NCBI GenBank assembly: GCA_001466705.2
Contig: LATX02000031.1
Span: forward strand, 1-53,294
DNA from: Moniliophthora roreri
Taxonomy: Eukaryota > Basidiomycota > Agaricomycetes > Agaricales > Marasmiaceae
Length of the DNA: 53,294 bases
Direction: 5' to 3'
The position numbers and the translations under genes are program-made. Below the pieces are notes generated by a model. It ran no database searches. It worked only from the letters and a program-made list of their open reading frames with translations, and was not told where the DNA came from. Shown piece after piece: positions 41,381 through 53,294 of this stretch (position 1 is its first letter; each line of letters begins with the position of its first letter).

Positions 41381-43525
41381 TTCTGTGAAGCTCTGAGAAG
41401 CAACCTCAACCAACTTCAACTGCAACGACGCGTTCATTGCATTGTGAATGTGTATCCTGGCATGTAGTGCAATAAAGAACTCATGAGTCCATAAAAGGAT
41501 TCAATGGTTCTGGCAATTCAGTATATCGTTCAGATACACGATCACTATAAGTGATGACTAAACCATCTGATGGTCTTATGATAATTGGTAGATCAATTAG
41601 ATCTCCATCATCATCAGAGACTTTAGTGTTGCCCATGTGATATAGGCTATAGTATTCACCTTTGATAAGGTGGTTGAAGCAGATAGGACATGTCAAAAGA
41701 CATTTTGCATTCAGGTGTTGATGCAACTCCATTAAGATGAACTCATCAGTCATGTGTGGTTCCTCTAGACCAAGCACATGAAGCAGTGCATCAACCGGTT
41801 GCAGTATCTCATTGAAGAGATATTCCAGTGGAGTACAGTAAGTTCAATATCTGCCTCTATCAGTGTTTTCCCATAATACTGCATATACACCCATTCCAAG
41901 GTGTAATGACCATGGTTCTATTTTGTGCTTGCACATTTTGCATCTGCTGGAACAGAGGCTGAAGAGTCCTTGATGAGGACAAAGATGTGCATGCACAAGC
42001 AGCTGTCATATGACAAGGTGCATCATGTCAAGATAATGCACAATACAAGGTTCATTCAATACTTCTAAGTCAGTGGCTCGATGATGTGCCCAATTTTGCC
42101 CTAGATGCGAAATTGTGCACTTTTCATGTCAAATACTAGAAAAAGAGCCTAGAAGTATGTGTGATATTCATGTGACTTGCTGACCCATGAGCTCTAATAC
42201 GGTGCCTAAGCTTTAAGCACCAGGTCTAATAAGTCTAATAATTGACACTGTAACACAATCTAGAGGAGGTTAGTAGTCTATACTAGCTCCCTACATTACA
42301 GTGAAGCATCGCTATGAGGGTCCTTAGTCAATAAAACGGGCCAGAAACCACTAATTCCAAACACAAAGGAATAGATATCAGTGGGATCCACAGTCTAAGT
42401 GCACTAGATTGTTCGTTTGCGATCACATTGCATGGTAATGCATCAATAGACTTAAAACCTAATTATTACTATTGATAACTAGTACACAGTTGGAACTTGT
42501 TCCTATGTGGAGCTTTGAAGACACTCATGCAGATATGATGGCCTTTCCAGGTGTACATGGAACAACTGATAGGCAACAAGTACACCAGAGATTGCGAATG
42601 ACTCACAAGATCATATGCAGGACAGGAGGAGATTGAATACAGCAGATGTCTAGACTGTGACATCCACCAGTCCAATGGTAGAAAGCAGCTACACAGAAGT
42701 GAACTGGTGGAAAGGGAAATATACTCTTGTATACAGCCAGTCCAGAACCCATGACTATATGGAAGTAGCTACATGGAAGGATCGTATGACCCAGCAACGC
42801 TCCATGGAGGGTCCAAAACCCAATAAATCAACTGTTTGGTCACCAAATATACCCAATATACCTAATTGCTATGTGGAATCAAACTTTTAGGCATGCATGC
42901 ATACAATTTATACCATAAACTAGAACACACTTATTTTATCTTTTATTTTGTTATTTCCAATTATTATTCTGTATATAAAGAGCTGTACTTGTAGATGCAG
43001 GCTCAAGCACCGACTGGTACTTGCACCTTATAGCCCTGTGCAGTGTCGATTTAGACCTCCATGCAGCTTCTTAGACCAAGTCTTTACACACTTGCCAGTC
43101 AGTCACTTCTAGTCAAGCCGAGATTTATACATATATATATCTTGCCTCACTGTATACAAATCTGATAACCAATCAATAAACCACTTGTGTTTAAAAACCT
43201 ACACTTTGTGACCCTTGAGTGCAATACTTGAGTCATCTTAACTAGAGTCTTTAGACTCTGCAATCTAAGCCAGCCAATTGAAGATATAAAGAGTTCTGTC
43301 CCCTTTCTCACCCTGAATCACTTGAGATAGACTCAGTCTCATAGCAGACTTGTACAGTGCTTTCTCACTTATAGAAGCCTCTATTGTGGGTTTTGGTGTG
43401 TGTTGTGTGTGTGTGTGTGGGTTTTGTAGCTGTATTTAGCTGCAGAAGCCCTTTTTAGAGAGCTTTTAGAAGTGAAGATAGCATGTTGCAGTCCCTTTAA
43501 AGGAGATAGAGTTTCTGCCTCTTCA
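41381..43525. other. Decayed repeat region with one unrecognised ORF
   Basis: A minus-strand frame of 98 codons (41,777-41,481) has a CPICFNHL pair of cysteines but no full zinc-binding motif and no match I recognise. The rest is CpG-poor, with a short (GT)n run at about 43,398-43,420. Confidence 0.4.
42656..43210 (+). mobile_element. Possible solo LTR
   Basis: TGTGACATCCACC at the left, a TATATAAAGAGC promoter-like block near 42,973, an AATAAA near 43,175 and TTTGTGACCC at the right follow the layout of an LTR. Ends are not perfect inverses and no target duplication was found, so this is a tentative call. Confidence 0.25.
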
Positions 43526-45400
43526 TCAATTGACAATATATTGTAACTTGATCATTTCCGATTTGACAAATTTGTCAGGAAATTGTGCAAGAAACTTGTT
43601 GAGGGAGTTAATCCATGTAAACATAGGGTTTGGAACAATAAGATGTGGATAGGATGTCATAAGAGGAATTGTATGATGACCTCTTAAGGAGTGAAGAGTA
43701 CAATCTGGTGGAAGACCAGGTCCTGGAAAATATAGTACCAATGTAATTGGTCCAGCTCTAGTGTAGACATTGGTTTCCAGATATGAATAAGGTGGGAAGT
43801 GTAGTTGATATGCAGGAGTAGAGTATGAATTTGGAGTTACTGCCTCTATTGGTTTGGGAGGAGTATTTTCCTTCTCTGAACGATTGTCAAGAGGGACAGT
43901 ATGAAAAGATGGAGCATCAGAATCAGATTCTAGGTCTGTTTCTTCTTCAGACTCCATATCTTCTTCTCCAAGTGATTCAGATTCAGCAGTTGGTGAAGAC
44001 CTATCATTTGCAACAAAGGGGTTGTCAAGGCTGTCAGTGTCAGCAATGACTTCGCCATTGTCATTTCGATAAATGATAGTTTGATGATGAAGTGTAGCGG
44101 GGTCGCATTCAATATCTTGTAGATTCAAGATTGTTGAAAACGTGAGGGAGTCAATGTCAGTGCTGACTTCCACATGTGAAGCTTGTGAAGATTGATCAAG
44201 ATCATCCATTTGACTCTCCATTTCAGAATCTTCAGCTTCATCACTAGTTCCCCCTTCTTCATCAATTGCCATAGCAAACACACTAAGTGTTGCTTCTTCT
44301 CCTTCATCAAAGGCAGCAACAAAAGTATTTTGCTTTTTGCCTTTGTTTCCCTTCTTTGTTCTGTGAGAAAATTTTTTATTGTTTGGCTTCTTTTTCTGAT
44401 GATCCTGTCTATGCTGTTGACTTCTCCCTTTCTTGGAGCTGGTGTTGGTTTGATTCCTGGAGTTTGGATGATGGTATGTCTGATTACTGGAGGAATGATT
44501 TCCTCCTTTAGGTCAAAAGGAATTATTGTTCCTTTGGCAAAGAGGTTGATAACCTTGCACCAGCCTAATACCAGTTATCCGAGAAACCATAGCCATGTTA
44601 GGAGAAAGATTTCTCCTACTCCATTCGCGTTATATAGAGGAATACAGAGTAGAAACAGTGAAGTCTTCTTTCTTTTCAGCAGTAATGAAGACTTGTGATT
44701 TGAAAGTGTCCCAAGAAGAAGGGAGCACTTTCATCAGAATCATAGATACCATCCAATCTTGTATTTCAATTTTCTCTTCTTTCAACTTAACAAGGCAGGT
44801 TTGCATTAGGTTATACGCTTCACTAGAGTTTTGTCCTTCACCCAGTTGGACTGCAGTGAGAGCAGAAAACCATTCAAACACTTCAGCAAGGTTAAACTTA
44901 TCATATTCAGCCAATAAGGCATCTCATGTAAGCTTAGCTGTGTCCTTGACAAAATGTTGAAGAAGCAGATCTAATTTAACCTTAAAAAGGCCCATGCACT
45001 TGTTGTTACATTCATTCCAGGAGGCAAACTTGTCTTTATCCTTTTTATCATGGTTGGATAGCATGGCTTGTGTAAGACCTGCTACGACATTCTGCAATTT
45101 GCAGTAATCAAGGAAAAGACGTTTAAACTCCTTAAATGTGTTCCTGTCACCATTGAAGGTAGGAACAGTTGAAAGACTAGACATTCCAGATCCAGCACCA
45201 GCATTCATAACAGCAAGAGTGTTGCTGCCACAAGTGAAAACAGGAAGGTCAACTGAATCCTGAATGTAGGTGTTTACATAGGACTCATCGTTGAGAAGAA
45301 TGGAGCCAGTGACTCTAACATCCTGGATATTAGGTTGATCCTGAGAGTAGGTACAAGGTCCAGACATTCTTGTTATCAAAAGATCTAAAAGGTTTATCAA
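43526..45400 (-). pseudogene. Copia-type retrotransposon gag, decayed, with basic and acidic tail
   Basis: One minus-strand frame spans the whole region, interrupted by TGA at 44924-44926, a TAA near 44,629 and TGA at 44513-44515. The N-terminal half (FNGDRNTFKEFKRLF, W-rich helices, SSEAYNLMQTCLVKLKEE, MKVLPSSWDTFKSQV) matches the UBN2-type gag fold of copia elements. The next part is Asn/Lys-rich and basic (KKGRSQQHRQDHQKKK) instead of a CCHC knuckle. A 250-residue acidic region with no protease or integrase follows. Both TGAs fit CGA decay (LT*DALL and SF*PKGG). The element is inactive; the absence of pol suggests a truncated or gag-only element. Confidence 0.5.
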
Positions 45401-47066
45401 TTAGTAAATATTCATTTACTAAGAGAAATTGACTGATTATGATCCCGAAGATCAGAATGTAAGATGTTATCATCTTGGTCATGTCTTGGTTGTAGTTCCT
45501 TCTGTCATCTGGTCTCATCACCCAGACTGATGTAATGTACATACAAAATCTGATTGCTAATGAAAGTCTAAATAAAGGATGCCATAATGATCCATGAGAT
45601 CAGCAAACATTATTTAGACATTTTAGAGGACTTAGGGCAATCAGGGGGCATCTATTTATGTAAAAATGTAGGTAAATTATTTAAACAACCCCTTCCATAG
45701 ATGAAGGCTTTAGCACAAGGCCATTCTATCTAGATGCCAGAGTCCAGTTGTGAGACCCTCCAGCTCACTAGGATGACTACCGGTTTATTGCTGAGATGGG
45801 CTAGCCCATGTTCCACTGAAGGAAATAAGGCCAACAGTTGACTCTGCACTCTATGAGGGTAATTCCTCATAGGTGAGAAAAAGTTTTGTATAGTACAGTG
45901 TTAGGTGCCACTTTCAGGGCAATAATAAAGAGTGGTAGGGAGGGAAAGAGATTACCTGTGCCCATCCACCAATCCACATCTAAGTCACTAGAACAGTGGT
46001 CATGGCCTTACTGCCAGTTAAGGCATCAGCTACACTGTAAACCTCTGACAAAGTCTTGTAGGGGGTTACAAGCCTTCAGCCAGAGTAGCAATGATGACCA
46101 TTGTGACAATGATCCCACACGCTAGGCCTTTGGGGCCCATAACCTGTCGAAGATATGTGGGGTGATGGCAAAGAGTACTAGATCCTGAGCACCACCAGCA
46201 GCATAGCAGCACAGTGGTATGTGTCTTTGACTCACATTGTAATATGGAGTTAACACTCTATAAGACTTGTGTGACACTTGAGGTGTAGAGTTGAGTAGAT
46301 TACTCAAGGTACTGTAGCTAGTACAGGAAGAAGAGGAACTTGAGAGTCTGAGGTCTCTTGCTTCATACAAGTCTGCTTTTATACTATTCTAGTGTTTGTC
46401 TAGTAAACATGTAGTTCTACCAATGAGCGTGGAGAATAGTAATCACAATAACTATCTAATAATAGTCTATTGTTCTCTAGAATGACTCTGACAATAGGAG
46501 GAGATGCACAGCTTCCATTTGAGTTGATCTGAGTCATACTGACTCTAGCATTGCTGCATACTGCAGGTTTAATTACCACTAGACAATAGGATCTAAGAAT
46601 AGTATTCTTATTGTCCTAAGAATAGCTTTCTATTGTCTTTGAGGATGAATCTAAACAAGTCAGACTGTTCTGTAGATCTTGAGATCCACAGTCACAGATA
46701 TTCCCTTATAGTCATGTGATAGTCATGTGATGACTTCACTCTGCTTCAACAAGGTTTGACACTGGAACTGTTAGGTGTGTCGCTGATGTCAATCACCAGT
46801 TGATGGCAAGCAAATCTTTGCAAGTCAGCTGACCTTCACTCAGAGTGAGTATATGCATCCAGTACTGATTTCACACAAGCTGACCTACTTGTCTGCAGTT
46901 ACAGTTGTGAGAAGTAGGAGATAGATGGATTCTTGTAGAGTACTAGTCTTCAATGTACATAGACCTTTTAGTAGTTGAATATATATTTTTTACATTCATA
47001 ATTAGTTCTGAGGGATTGTTGTATGGTTTTTTGGCCCATTTCCATTTTATAAATAGGCTCACTTGG
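45401..47066. other. Decayed repeat region, possible 5' LTR of the gag fragment
   Basis: On the minus strand a TATAAAAGCA at about 46,373-46,382 lies upstream of the gag start, in the place expected for an LTR promoter. Related sequence occurs near 17,580. Clear LTR termini were not found. Confidence 0.3.
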
Positions 47067-47274
47067 GTTGTAATGTGGTTGTAATGTTGTCTTTGGGTTG
47101 TAATGGCATTGCAACTCATCATAATTATTACAGTATGTTACAACTACATTATAACCAGATTACAACTATGTTATTGTATTTGACTTGGCATATAACAGGG
47201 TTGCTAATGATTATGGAACTTATAATGTATTATGGGGGTTATAACCTTATTATAATGCTATGTACTTTTTGCAG
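47067..47274. mobile_element. Palindrome-rich MITE-like repeat, copy 3
   Basis: The copy runs from GTTGTAATGTGGTTGTAATG to GTACTTTTTGCAG like the copies at 31,337 and 32,040, but sits in unrelated flanking DNA. That defines the repeat boundaries independently of the local duplication. Confidence 0.65.
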
Positions 47275-48292
47275 GTGGGGAGTGGAGAGCAGAGTGAGTA
47301 AGTTTGTTGGCATTGTCGGTCATAAGTTTATTGTCATGAGTCATGAGTTGTTAGGAGTAAAGAAGATGAGTAAATTTTGAGGTATCATAGGTCTCACTAT
47401 TAGCCTGTTGCTATAGCATGAGGGGAAGGAAGCAAGGCAGGTGTTGTCATTTGTTCTGACATTCTACAAATGATTCTTCTCTGATGTCAAAGAGTGTTTA
47501 TCAGAAATGCTTTCCAATTTGGGACAGTGAAAAAGACAACAGGATAATCTGGTTCTGGTACTTATGTCATTCCATCAACTTTGGGAGTAATCAGTCCTGC
47601 ATACAATGGGAGACACGACAACATCCAGCTGAAAAATAGAGCAGGTGTTAGCAGCACAGAAGAACATGAGTATAAGAACCATGCATGAGAGAGCAATTGA
47701 TGAGCATTGAGTTGGTATGATGCATTTGAGAATCAATGGCACCACTTAACCATTGGTACCTCACATGAGAAAGGAGCACTCACTGTCCTGGATGATACAG
47801 ATTGTCCACGTATCCAGTGTAATGAGTCATGAGTCACCAAGCCATTGAGCTACCGAGCCATCAACCCACTGAGCCACTCCCCCAGACACTGTGGCTTTGA
47901 CTCAGGTTTAGAGTGCACATGAAGTGACTCGGCACGGTTTTCTTTGGTCGATTGAGGTTGAGAATGTGGGTGGGTATACCAATAGTCTCGCACAATACCT
48001 ATTTTTGAGCAAAACTCTGTGGTATTTCAAAGTGGTGAAGATGCTCAAAAACCTATGCCTCTACTATGAAAACACGAGGCCTGTAGTGCCAAAATACTCT
48101 CAAAAAAGGTNCCTTCAAAACAACTTCTCAGATCGAAAATGAGTGTTCATTTGTATAATATTTATTGGTTTTGTGGTTTTATTAATTACTTCAAAAGCAA
48201 ATACTAGTATAGGTTTTGACCAGAAACTGCCCAAAGAATAAACTTCTTCTAAGTGAGAACAAAGGTACCTCTTGTACCTGAATATAGCCCTC
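47275..48292. other. Decayed repeat DNA, no gene recognised
   Basis: A segment at about 47,560-47,702 recurs near 51,142-51,224 and 52,551-52,613. Simple GAGCCAT/CCACTGAGCCA words cluster at 47,835-47,880. An isolated N is at 48111. Confidence 0.4.
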
Positions 48293-49215
48293 TTAGCTAT
48301 GTTCTGCAACAATTCTCAAGAGAACAAATCTTCTAGACACTGCTAGCCTGAAACCCTCTCTGATTCATGTTAAAACACTAGACTATACTGATGCATGTCA
48401 GCTACCCTCTTAGTAGACTGATACAATGTTTCTCTTATCAGAAAACACGCCTCTTGCATTAAAAACTAAGCTCTTCCTAGCTTTTATTTATATCTCTGGT
48501 TTGGGTTACAATCTCAGATCTCAACTAGCCTGTGCCTCTTGCACAACTAAATAAGCTAGGGCCCAAAGTGGTTGAAAAATTTAGTATGGAAATTATTTTA
48601 ATATATTGTATTATTTTTTAATTCTCAGAATTTGAAAATTCCATATCTTTTGCTGCTGAAAATTTAGTATTCTCCAGGCATATTCTTGTTGAGAGGACAT
48701 GATTGAAATTTAGAATTTATATATGGTTTTATAAAAATTCTCTTTGCAAGAAAATTAAGTGTTTTCTCAATGAGAAAACCATGTTAAAAGAACACCTTGT
48801 ACATAGTGTATCATCAAAGGCTTTTATTCTTCCTTCAAGTTGGAAATATTGTTAAAAGTGAAAATATTCCCTTTGGTATGCTTTCAATAGAGAAGTATTA
48901 TGTGGTGTTATTCTCTACAGGTTTCGGAATGCTCCTCTGTGTTCAGATTTGCTGTTTATTTTCATACTAGCAGTGGTCAGGTACCCTTGTATGGCCTACC
49001 ATCAACTATTACTCTGCTAATATTTTATATTCTTCTCTACTACTCACTTTGACTAGCTGCTCAGGGCTCACACTAGTCCTCAATTCCCTTGTATATGTCA
49101 TTTTCAACCATAAAAGTGCAAAATATTCTCTATTTGCATGTGAAATAAAAGGTAAAAGTTATGCATATCAGCGGGTGGTCATGGGAAGTAGGTGTATCAC
49201 ATGGTCATCCTCTGA
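48293..49215. repeat. 923-bp direct repeat, first unit
   Basis: From TTAGCTATGTTCTGC to TCATCCTCTGA this unit is repeated, with only a handful of substitutions and the same length, at 49,217-50,139. The single N at 49216 lies exactly between the two. No coding sequence is recognised inside. Confidence 0.9.
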
Positions 49216-49216
49216 N

Positions 49217-50139
49217 TTAGCTATGTTCTGCAACAATTCTCAAGAGGACAAATCTTCTAGACACTGCTAGCCTGAAACCCTCTCTGATTCATGTCAAAAC
49301 ACCAGACTATACTGATGCATGTCAGCTACCCTCTTAGTAGACTGATACAATGTTTCTCTTATCAGAAAACACGCCTCTTGCATTAAAAACTAAGCTCTTC
49401 CTAGCTTTTATTTATATCTCTGGTTTGGGTTACAATCTCAGATCTCAACTAGCCTGTGCCTCTTGCACAACTAAATAAGCTAGGGCCCAAAGTGGTTGAA
49501 AAATTTAGTATGGAAATTATTTTAATATATTGTATTATTTTTTAATTCTCAGAATTTGAAAATTCCATATCTTTTGCTGCTGAAAATTTAGTATTCTCCA
49601 GGCATATTCTTGTTGAGAGGACATGATTGAAATTTAGAATTTATATATGGTTTTATAAAAATTCTCTTTGCAAGAAGATTAAGTGTTTTCTCAATGAGAA
49701 AACCATGTTAAAAGAACACCTTGTACATAGTGTATCATCAAAGGCTTTTATTCTTCCTTCAAGTTGGAAATATTGTTAAAAGTGAAAATATTCCCTTTGG
49801 TATGCTTTCAATAGAGAAGTATTATGTGGTGTTATTCTCTACAGGTTTCGGAATGCTCCTCTGTGTTCAGATTTGCTGTTTATTTTCATACTAGCAGTGG
49901 TCAGGTACCCTTGTATGGCCTACCATCAACTATTACTCTGCTAATATTTTATATTCTTCTCTACTACTCACTTTGACTAGCTGCTCAGGGCTCACACTAG
50001 TCCTCAATTCCCTTATCTATGTTATTTTCAACCATAAAAGTGCAAAATATTCTCTATTTGCATGCAAAATAAAAGGTAAAAGTTATGCATATCAGCGGGT
50101 GGTCATGGGAAGTAGGTGTATCACATGGTCATCCTCTGA
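49217..50139. repeat. 923-bp direct repeat, second unit
   Basis: Equal-length counterpart of 48,293-49,215. The equal length and the N at the junction favour overlapping or allelic contig ends over a biological tandem duplication. Confidence 0.9.
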
Positions 50140-53100
50140 GCGATGCTTGTCGCAGGTGCAACCTTGTCAGGTGCAGCTATATCCATTCCAGACCAACAGG
50201 ATGTTGAATCCAGTAGCCTGATGCCCTGTCTCATCCAATTTCTCCTCTGGACCCTTTACTCCTCGTACTTCATTGTCTTCATATGGCTTCGGAGTATCTC
50301 ACTGAAACTACTGTCCAATGCCACTTTCAATAGTATCCATGCTTGTACTATGATATTGATAGTGAACATGGTGAACGATTCAAGCTGTCCATAGGGTATC
50401 ACCCAGGTCAGGTATACCCACCCAATAGCAGAGTACAAGTTGTCCGGTAAGGCAATTCCAAAGGCAACTTGAATTCTTCAGCAGTATTTTTGGATGTGGT
50501 AAACCCAGCAAACAGGCAGTTCCTATAAGGAATCCTAGATCAGTGTTGAAGTATTAGAGTGAGAAGATGGTCAACAAACCAGCGAGAAACTGTCAGTCTC
50601 GAAACTCCGAAATCCATGACACTTAATGCCTCTATAAAGACGCTTTTGAATAAGGCAATTAGTGAAGTTTGGTGGATGGCTCAATACAGACCTTACTGGT
50701 AAGACCATGAACTCTAGTGGTAAACTCCTGTATACATGTGAGAGAAACATAGTATACCAGGTCAGAGACTGTGTTGATGCAGACAACCTTGCAGAGGAAT
50801 TTTGGGCTGAACTGATATAGTGACGTTAGATCAAGGTAGCGTAACAGGATGAGGAATAGAAAAATGGTGCTTCTGGACTGCATTAGATTGAGGTCCTTGG
50901 TGATTGGGCCATATTTTTAGAGAAAAAATAACAAGTGATACTGTGGACATAAGACATGAGTCTTGCTCCAATGTACCAAAAGGCATGAGACATACCAGCC
51001 ACTCCAAATTATTGGTGGTGAACTTCTATATGCATCGGATTCCATCTGATCTGGGAATGCTTTGCACCAGCAGTGAGGGCAAAGCTGTAGTTGGAATCCA
51101 TTATGTTATTCCGTTGGCATTTCTTCACATCTTCAAAAGTAATGAGTCATGCATACCATAGGAGACGCAAGAGCAGGTGTTAGCAATGCCAAAGAACATG
51201 GGCATGAAAGCCACACATGAGAGCAGCATATCGTAGTTGACCATATGAGTATCATGTTAGGCCAATAAATTCAAAATCACCCCATTCATATCCCTTGTTC
51301 AGTCACTGATACCCCATGTGAAAATACATCTTGAGACTTTGCCCTAAAATTTCCATTCATTCACCAGTCAATCAAGAGCCCATACACAATAAGGTCAGAA
51401 ACATACCAAAATAAACCCTAGCTCAAAGTTTCCATTTTATATGTCCTCCCAGACCATCTACAACTTGTCTTGATGACCATGGTGAAGCAGAAATTGGGCA
51501 AAAAACATCCTTGTTCAGTTACTGGCTGAGGGTCTAAGAGACTAATCATAGTTATGAGGAGCAGAGAGTGCCAGAGATGTGATGGTGTGGGTCTTGAGCT
51601 GCTGCTCAAGGGAGAAGCCATTCGACTTCGTTGACATCAAGTGCAAGGAAGCATCATGCATGAACCGATGGTGATATCAACTGCACCCAGGTGCTATGTC
51701 TTTGCTTTTTCACAAGTCTGAGTTTTAATGAGAATTTGTCTTTTTGGTGCCCTGTTACACCTTTTTGGGCAATTCTATTGGGTGGGAATGTGATGCCCTG
51801 TCTGCTTGTTTCCATATTGATTGTTGGCACCGCCGTCGCTGGGTGCATTGGAGGTAGTGAGACATTTGCCAAAGCTCTTGAATGGCTCGAAATGACCAGC
51901 TCAGTCGGAGAGGTTGGAGATGTATTAGGAAAGGTACGAGTCCCATTTATATGGTTTCCACATCAGCATTATCATGAATCAGAGTGAGCAAAGCATAAAA
52001 TGTACCTCATTAAGACATTCACCAAAGATACAGTTGAGTTACCAATCACATATGACACAAAAGACGAGGAATGGTGTGTATCCAGCAGAAAGTCCATGTT
52101 GGCCAACTCACCATCTTAGATCAAGGCATTCATAGACGTTGATCCATGACAGTATGTGACATATGAGTGCAATAGCGAGTGTTAATACGAATGCACTGGC
52201 TGATGCAGCAGAGAATGCAGCAAAGAATTGAAGAGCACCTCAATGAGTTTTGGGCATTGAAAGGAGACTCAGAGAGTGAATAATGGGGGATTATTATAGC
52301 AGCAAGAATCTGCCACTTTATAAGCACCTGGTGCAAGATGATGACTAGGAACAGTGTAAATCCAATACCACTGATGGAAAACAGTGCAAAATGTCGATAG
52401 CACCTGGGAATTTTGTTGGAAGGGACAAAAGTAAGAGATAGGGACAAAGTGCACCCTTTGAAGGTGCAGGTGATGGGGTTAAAAAGTGCCAAGAATGTCA
52501 CCAGAATTACAACAGTGGCGATGCAAAAGAGTGGTGATGGAGACATGATTCAACTGAAACATAGAGCAGGGAAGAACATAGGTATAAAAACAGCACATGA
52601 GAGAGCAATTATCCAATAATGCAACCTTTGCTATCTAGATACTGAACTGAATGCATGGGAGGACAAGGGAAGATAAGCAGTCCCTTACAGTGACAAGCAG
52701 GACTTGGAATAGGATTATTGACCAGCTGGAATGACAACTGTTTGAGAAACTTTGTGAGAGAAATAAGACTCTGATTGTAGCAGTCAGAGAAAAGTGTTCA
52801 CCGTCTCAGACGATGACAAAGTCTGAAAGTTTGGTCTGTGGACCACACATGTGTCACACTCAAGGTGTCTCTTTGCCAAGGGGGTAGCAAAAAAAATTTT
52901 TAATACACGATGTTGATTTTTTTTTAAGGACCGTCAAGGGGAACCAACCGACCATCACCTGCCATATATGGAAAGTAAATGACATCACCTTACCAAATTT
53001 GGTTGACCTTTCGTTCCTTGTTACCTGCCCTCCGTCACCCTCTACAATCCTTCAGCTGTGTAAATGAATTTCCAAGGTCAGAATCATATGCAGTGACAGG

Positions 53101-53294
53101 CAGCAGGCTGAATGAGTAGATTCGGGATTGAGAACAAAACTGCCAGCAGTCACAGAGGCACTGTTGTGGTTACCGAAGAAGTTTGAAATCAGAATATTCA
53201 ATAGATGGGTGCCCACAACAACAGAATTCTGTTATTTCTGCCAAGGAAAAGCCTGAGAAAAGCAAGTAGTGAATAATTTGACCACATTTGAGCC
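50140..53294. other. Decayed CpG-poor DNA, no gene recognised
   Basis: Hydrophobic ORFs at 50,143-50,394 (+), 51,691-51,987 (+) and 52,130-52,546 (-) could be remnants of membrane proteins, but none shows a family motif or an intron pattern. A three-copy dispersed segment (47,630-47,702; 51,142-51,224; 52,551-52,613) with AGAGCAGGTGTTAGC and CATGAGAGAGCA words is present. The end of the window has A/T homopolymer tracts near 52,888-52,926. Confidence 0.4.

Noticed and set aside
43390..43425. GT-rich microsatellite as a telomere-like or recombination signal
   Set aside because: A short (GT)n run is common and has no flanking structure that sets it apart.
52130..52546. Minus-strand ORF of 138 codons, hydrophobic
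   Set aside because: Membrane-like segments alone are weak evidence in AT-rich decayed DNA; no family motif or splice structure was found.
1..53294. CRISPR arrays, bacterial operons or Shine-Dalgarno sites
   Set aside because: No regularly spaced short repeats with unique spacers exist, and introns, tRNA introns and retroelements show the DNA is eukaryotic.

Overview
This window looks like a transposon-rich scaffold from a basidiomycete fungus, most likely an Agaricomycete (mushroom-forming). The evidence is short introns of 46-60 nt with CTAAC-type branch points, F-box and BTB proteins of the mushroom type, intron-containing nuclear tRNA genes, and the families of transposon and retrotransposon debris. 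The species cannot be named from the sequence.

There are two compartments. Positions 1 to about 17,000 are gene-like in composition. They hold a foldback repeat (141-830), a spliced transcript unit with no long ORF (about 2,319-2,640), a 1.42-kb element with 53-bp terminal inverted repeats (2,804-4,223), and four linked copies of an AT-rich inverted-repeat element carrying tRNA-like Pol III boxes (4,912-7,364). They also hold a small three-copy gene family whose second copy is split by a hAT-type MITE (7,385-11,500), tRNA-Gly(GCC) and tRNA-Met(CAU), and three cellular protein genes: an F-box protein, a BTB protein and a small secreted protein (12,424-16,251).

Positions of about 17,000-33,800 and 41,400-53,294 are AT-rich and almost without CpG. 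They contain decayed genes and transposons: an F-box-like tail, a cysteine-protease-like remnant, a Mutator-type transposase with a GCM/WRKY-like zinc finger between long direct repeats, a CSC1/OSCA channel fragment, a retrotransposon gag fragment and several MITE-like repeats. Many inactivating stops are TGA at sites where CGA is a plausible ancestor, as expected for methylation and deamination.

Set in this decayed DNA is a CpG-rich Ty3/gypsy chromovirus (34,286-41,380). Its gag and pol are intact. They appear to be joined by a -1 frameshift signal at the gag stop, and pol ends in a chromodomain. Three nucleotides after the pol stop, in the same frame, begins a third ORF that is conserved between copies by synonymous change. 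In related copies its C-terminal part carries CCHC zinc knuckles and is followed by an overlapping conserved tail frame. This third ORF is the best candidate for an undescribed feature.

Fourteen isolated N bases mark collapsed assembly gaps or joins, and several sit at the boundary of local duplications. Copy numbers and element junctions here should be read with that in mind.
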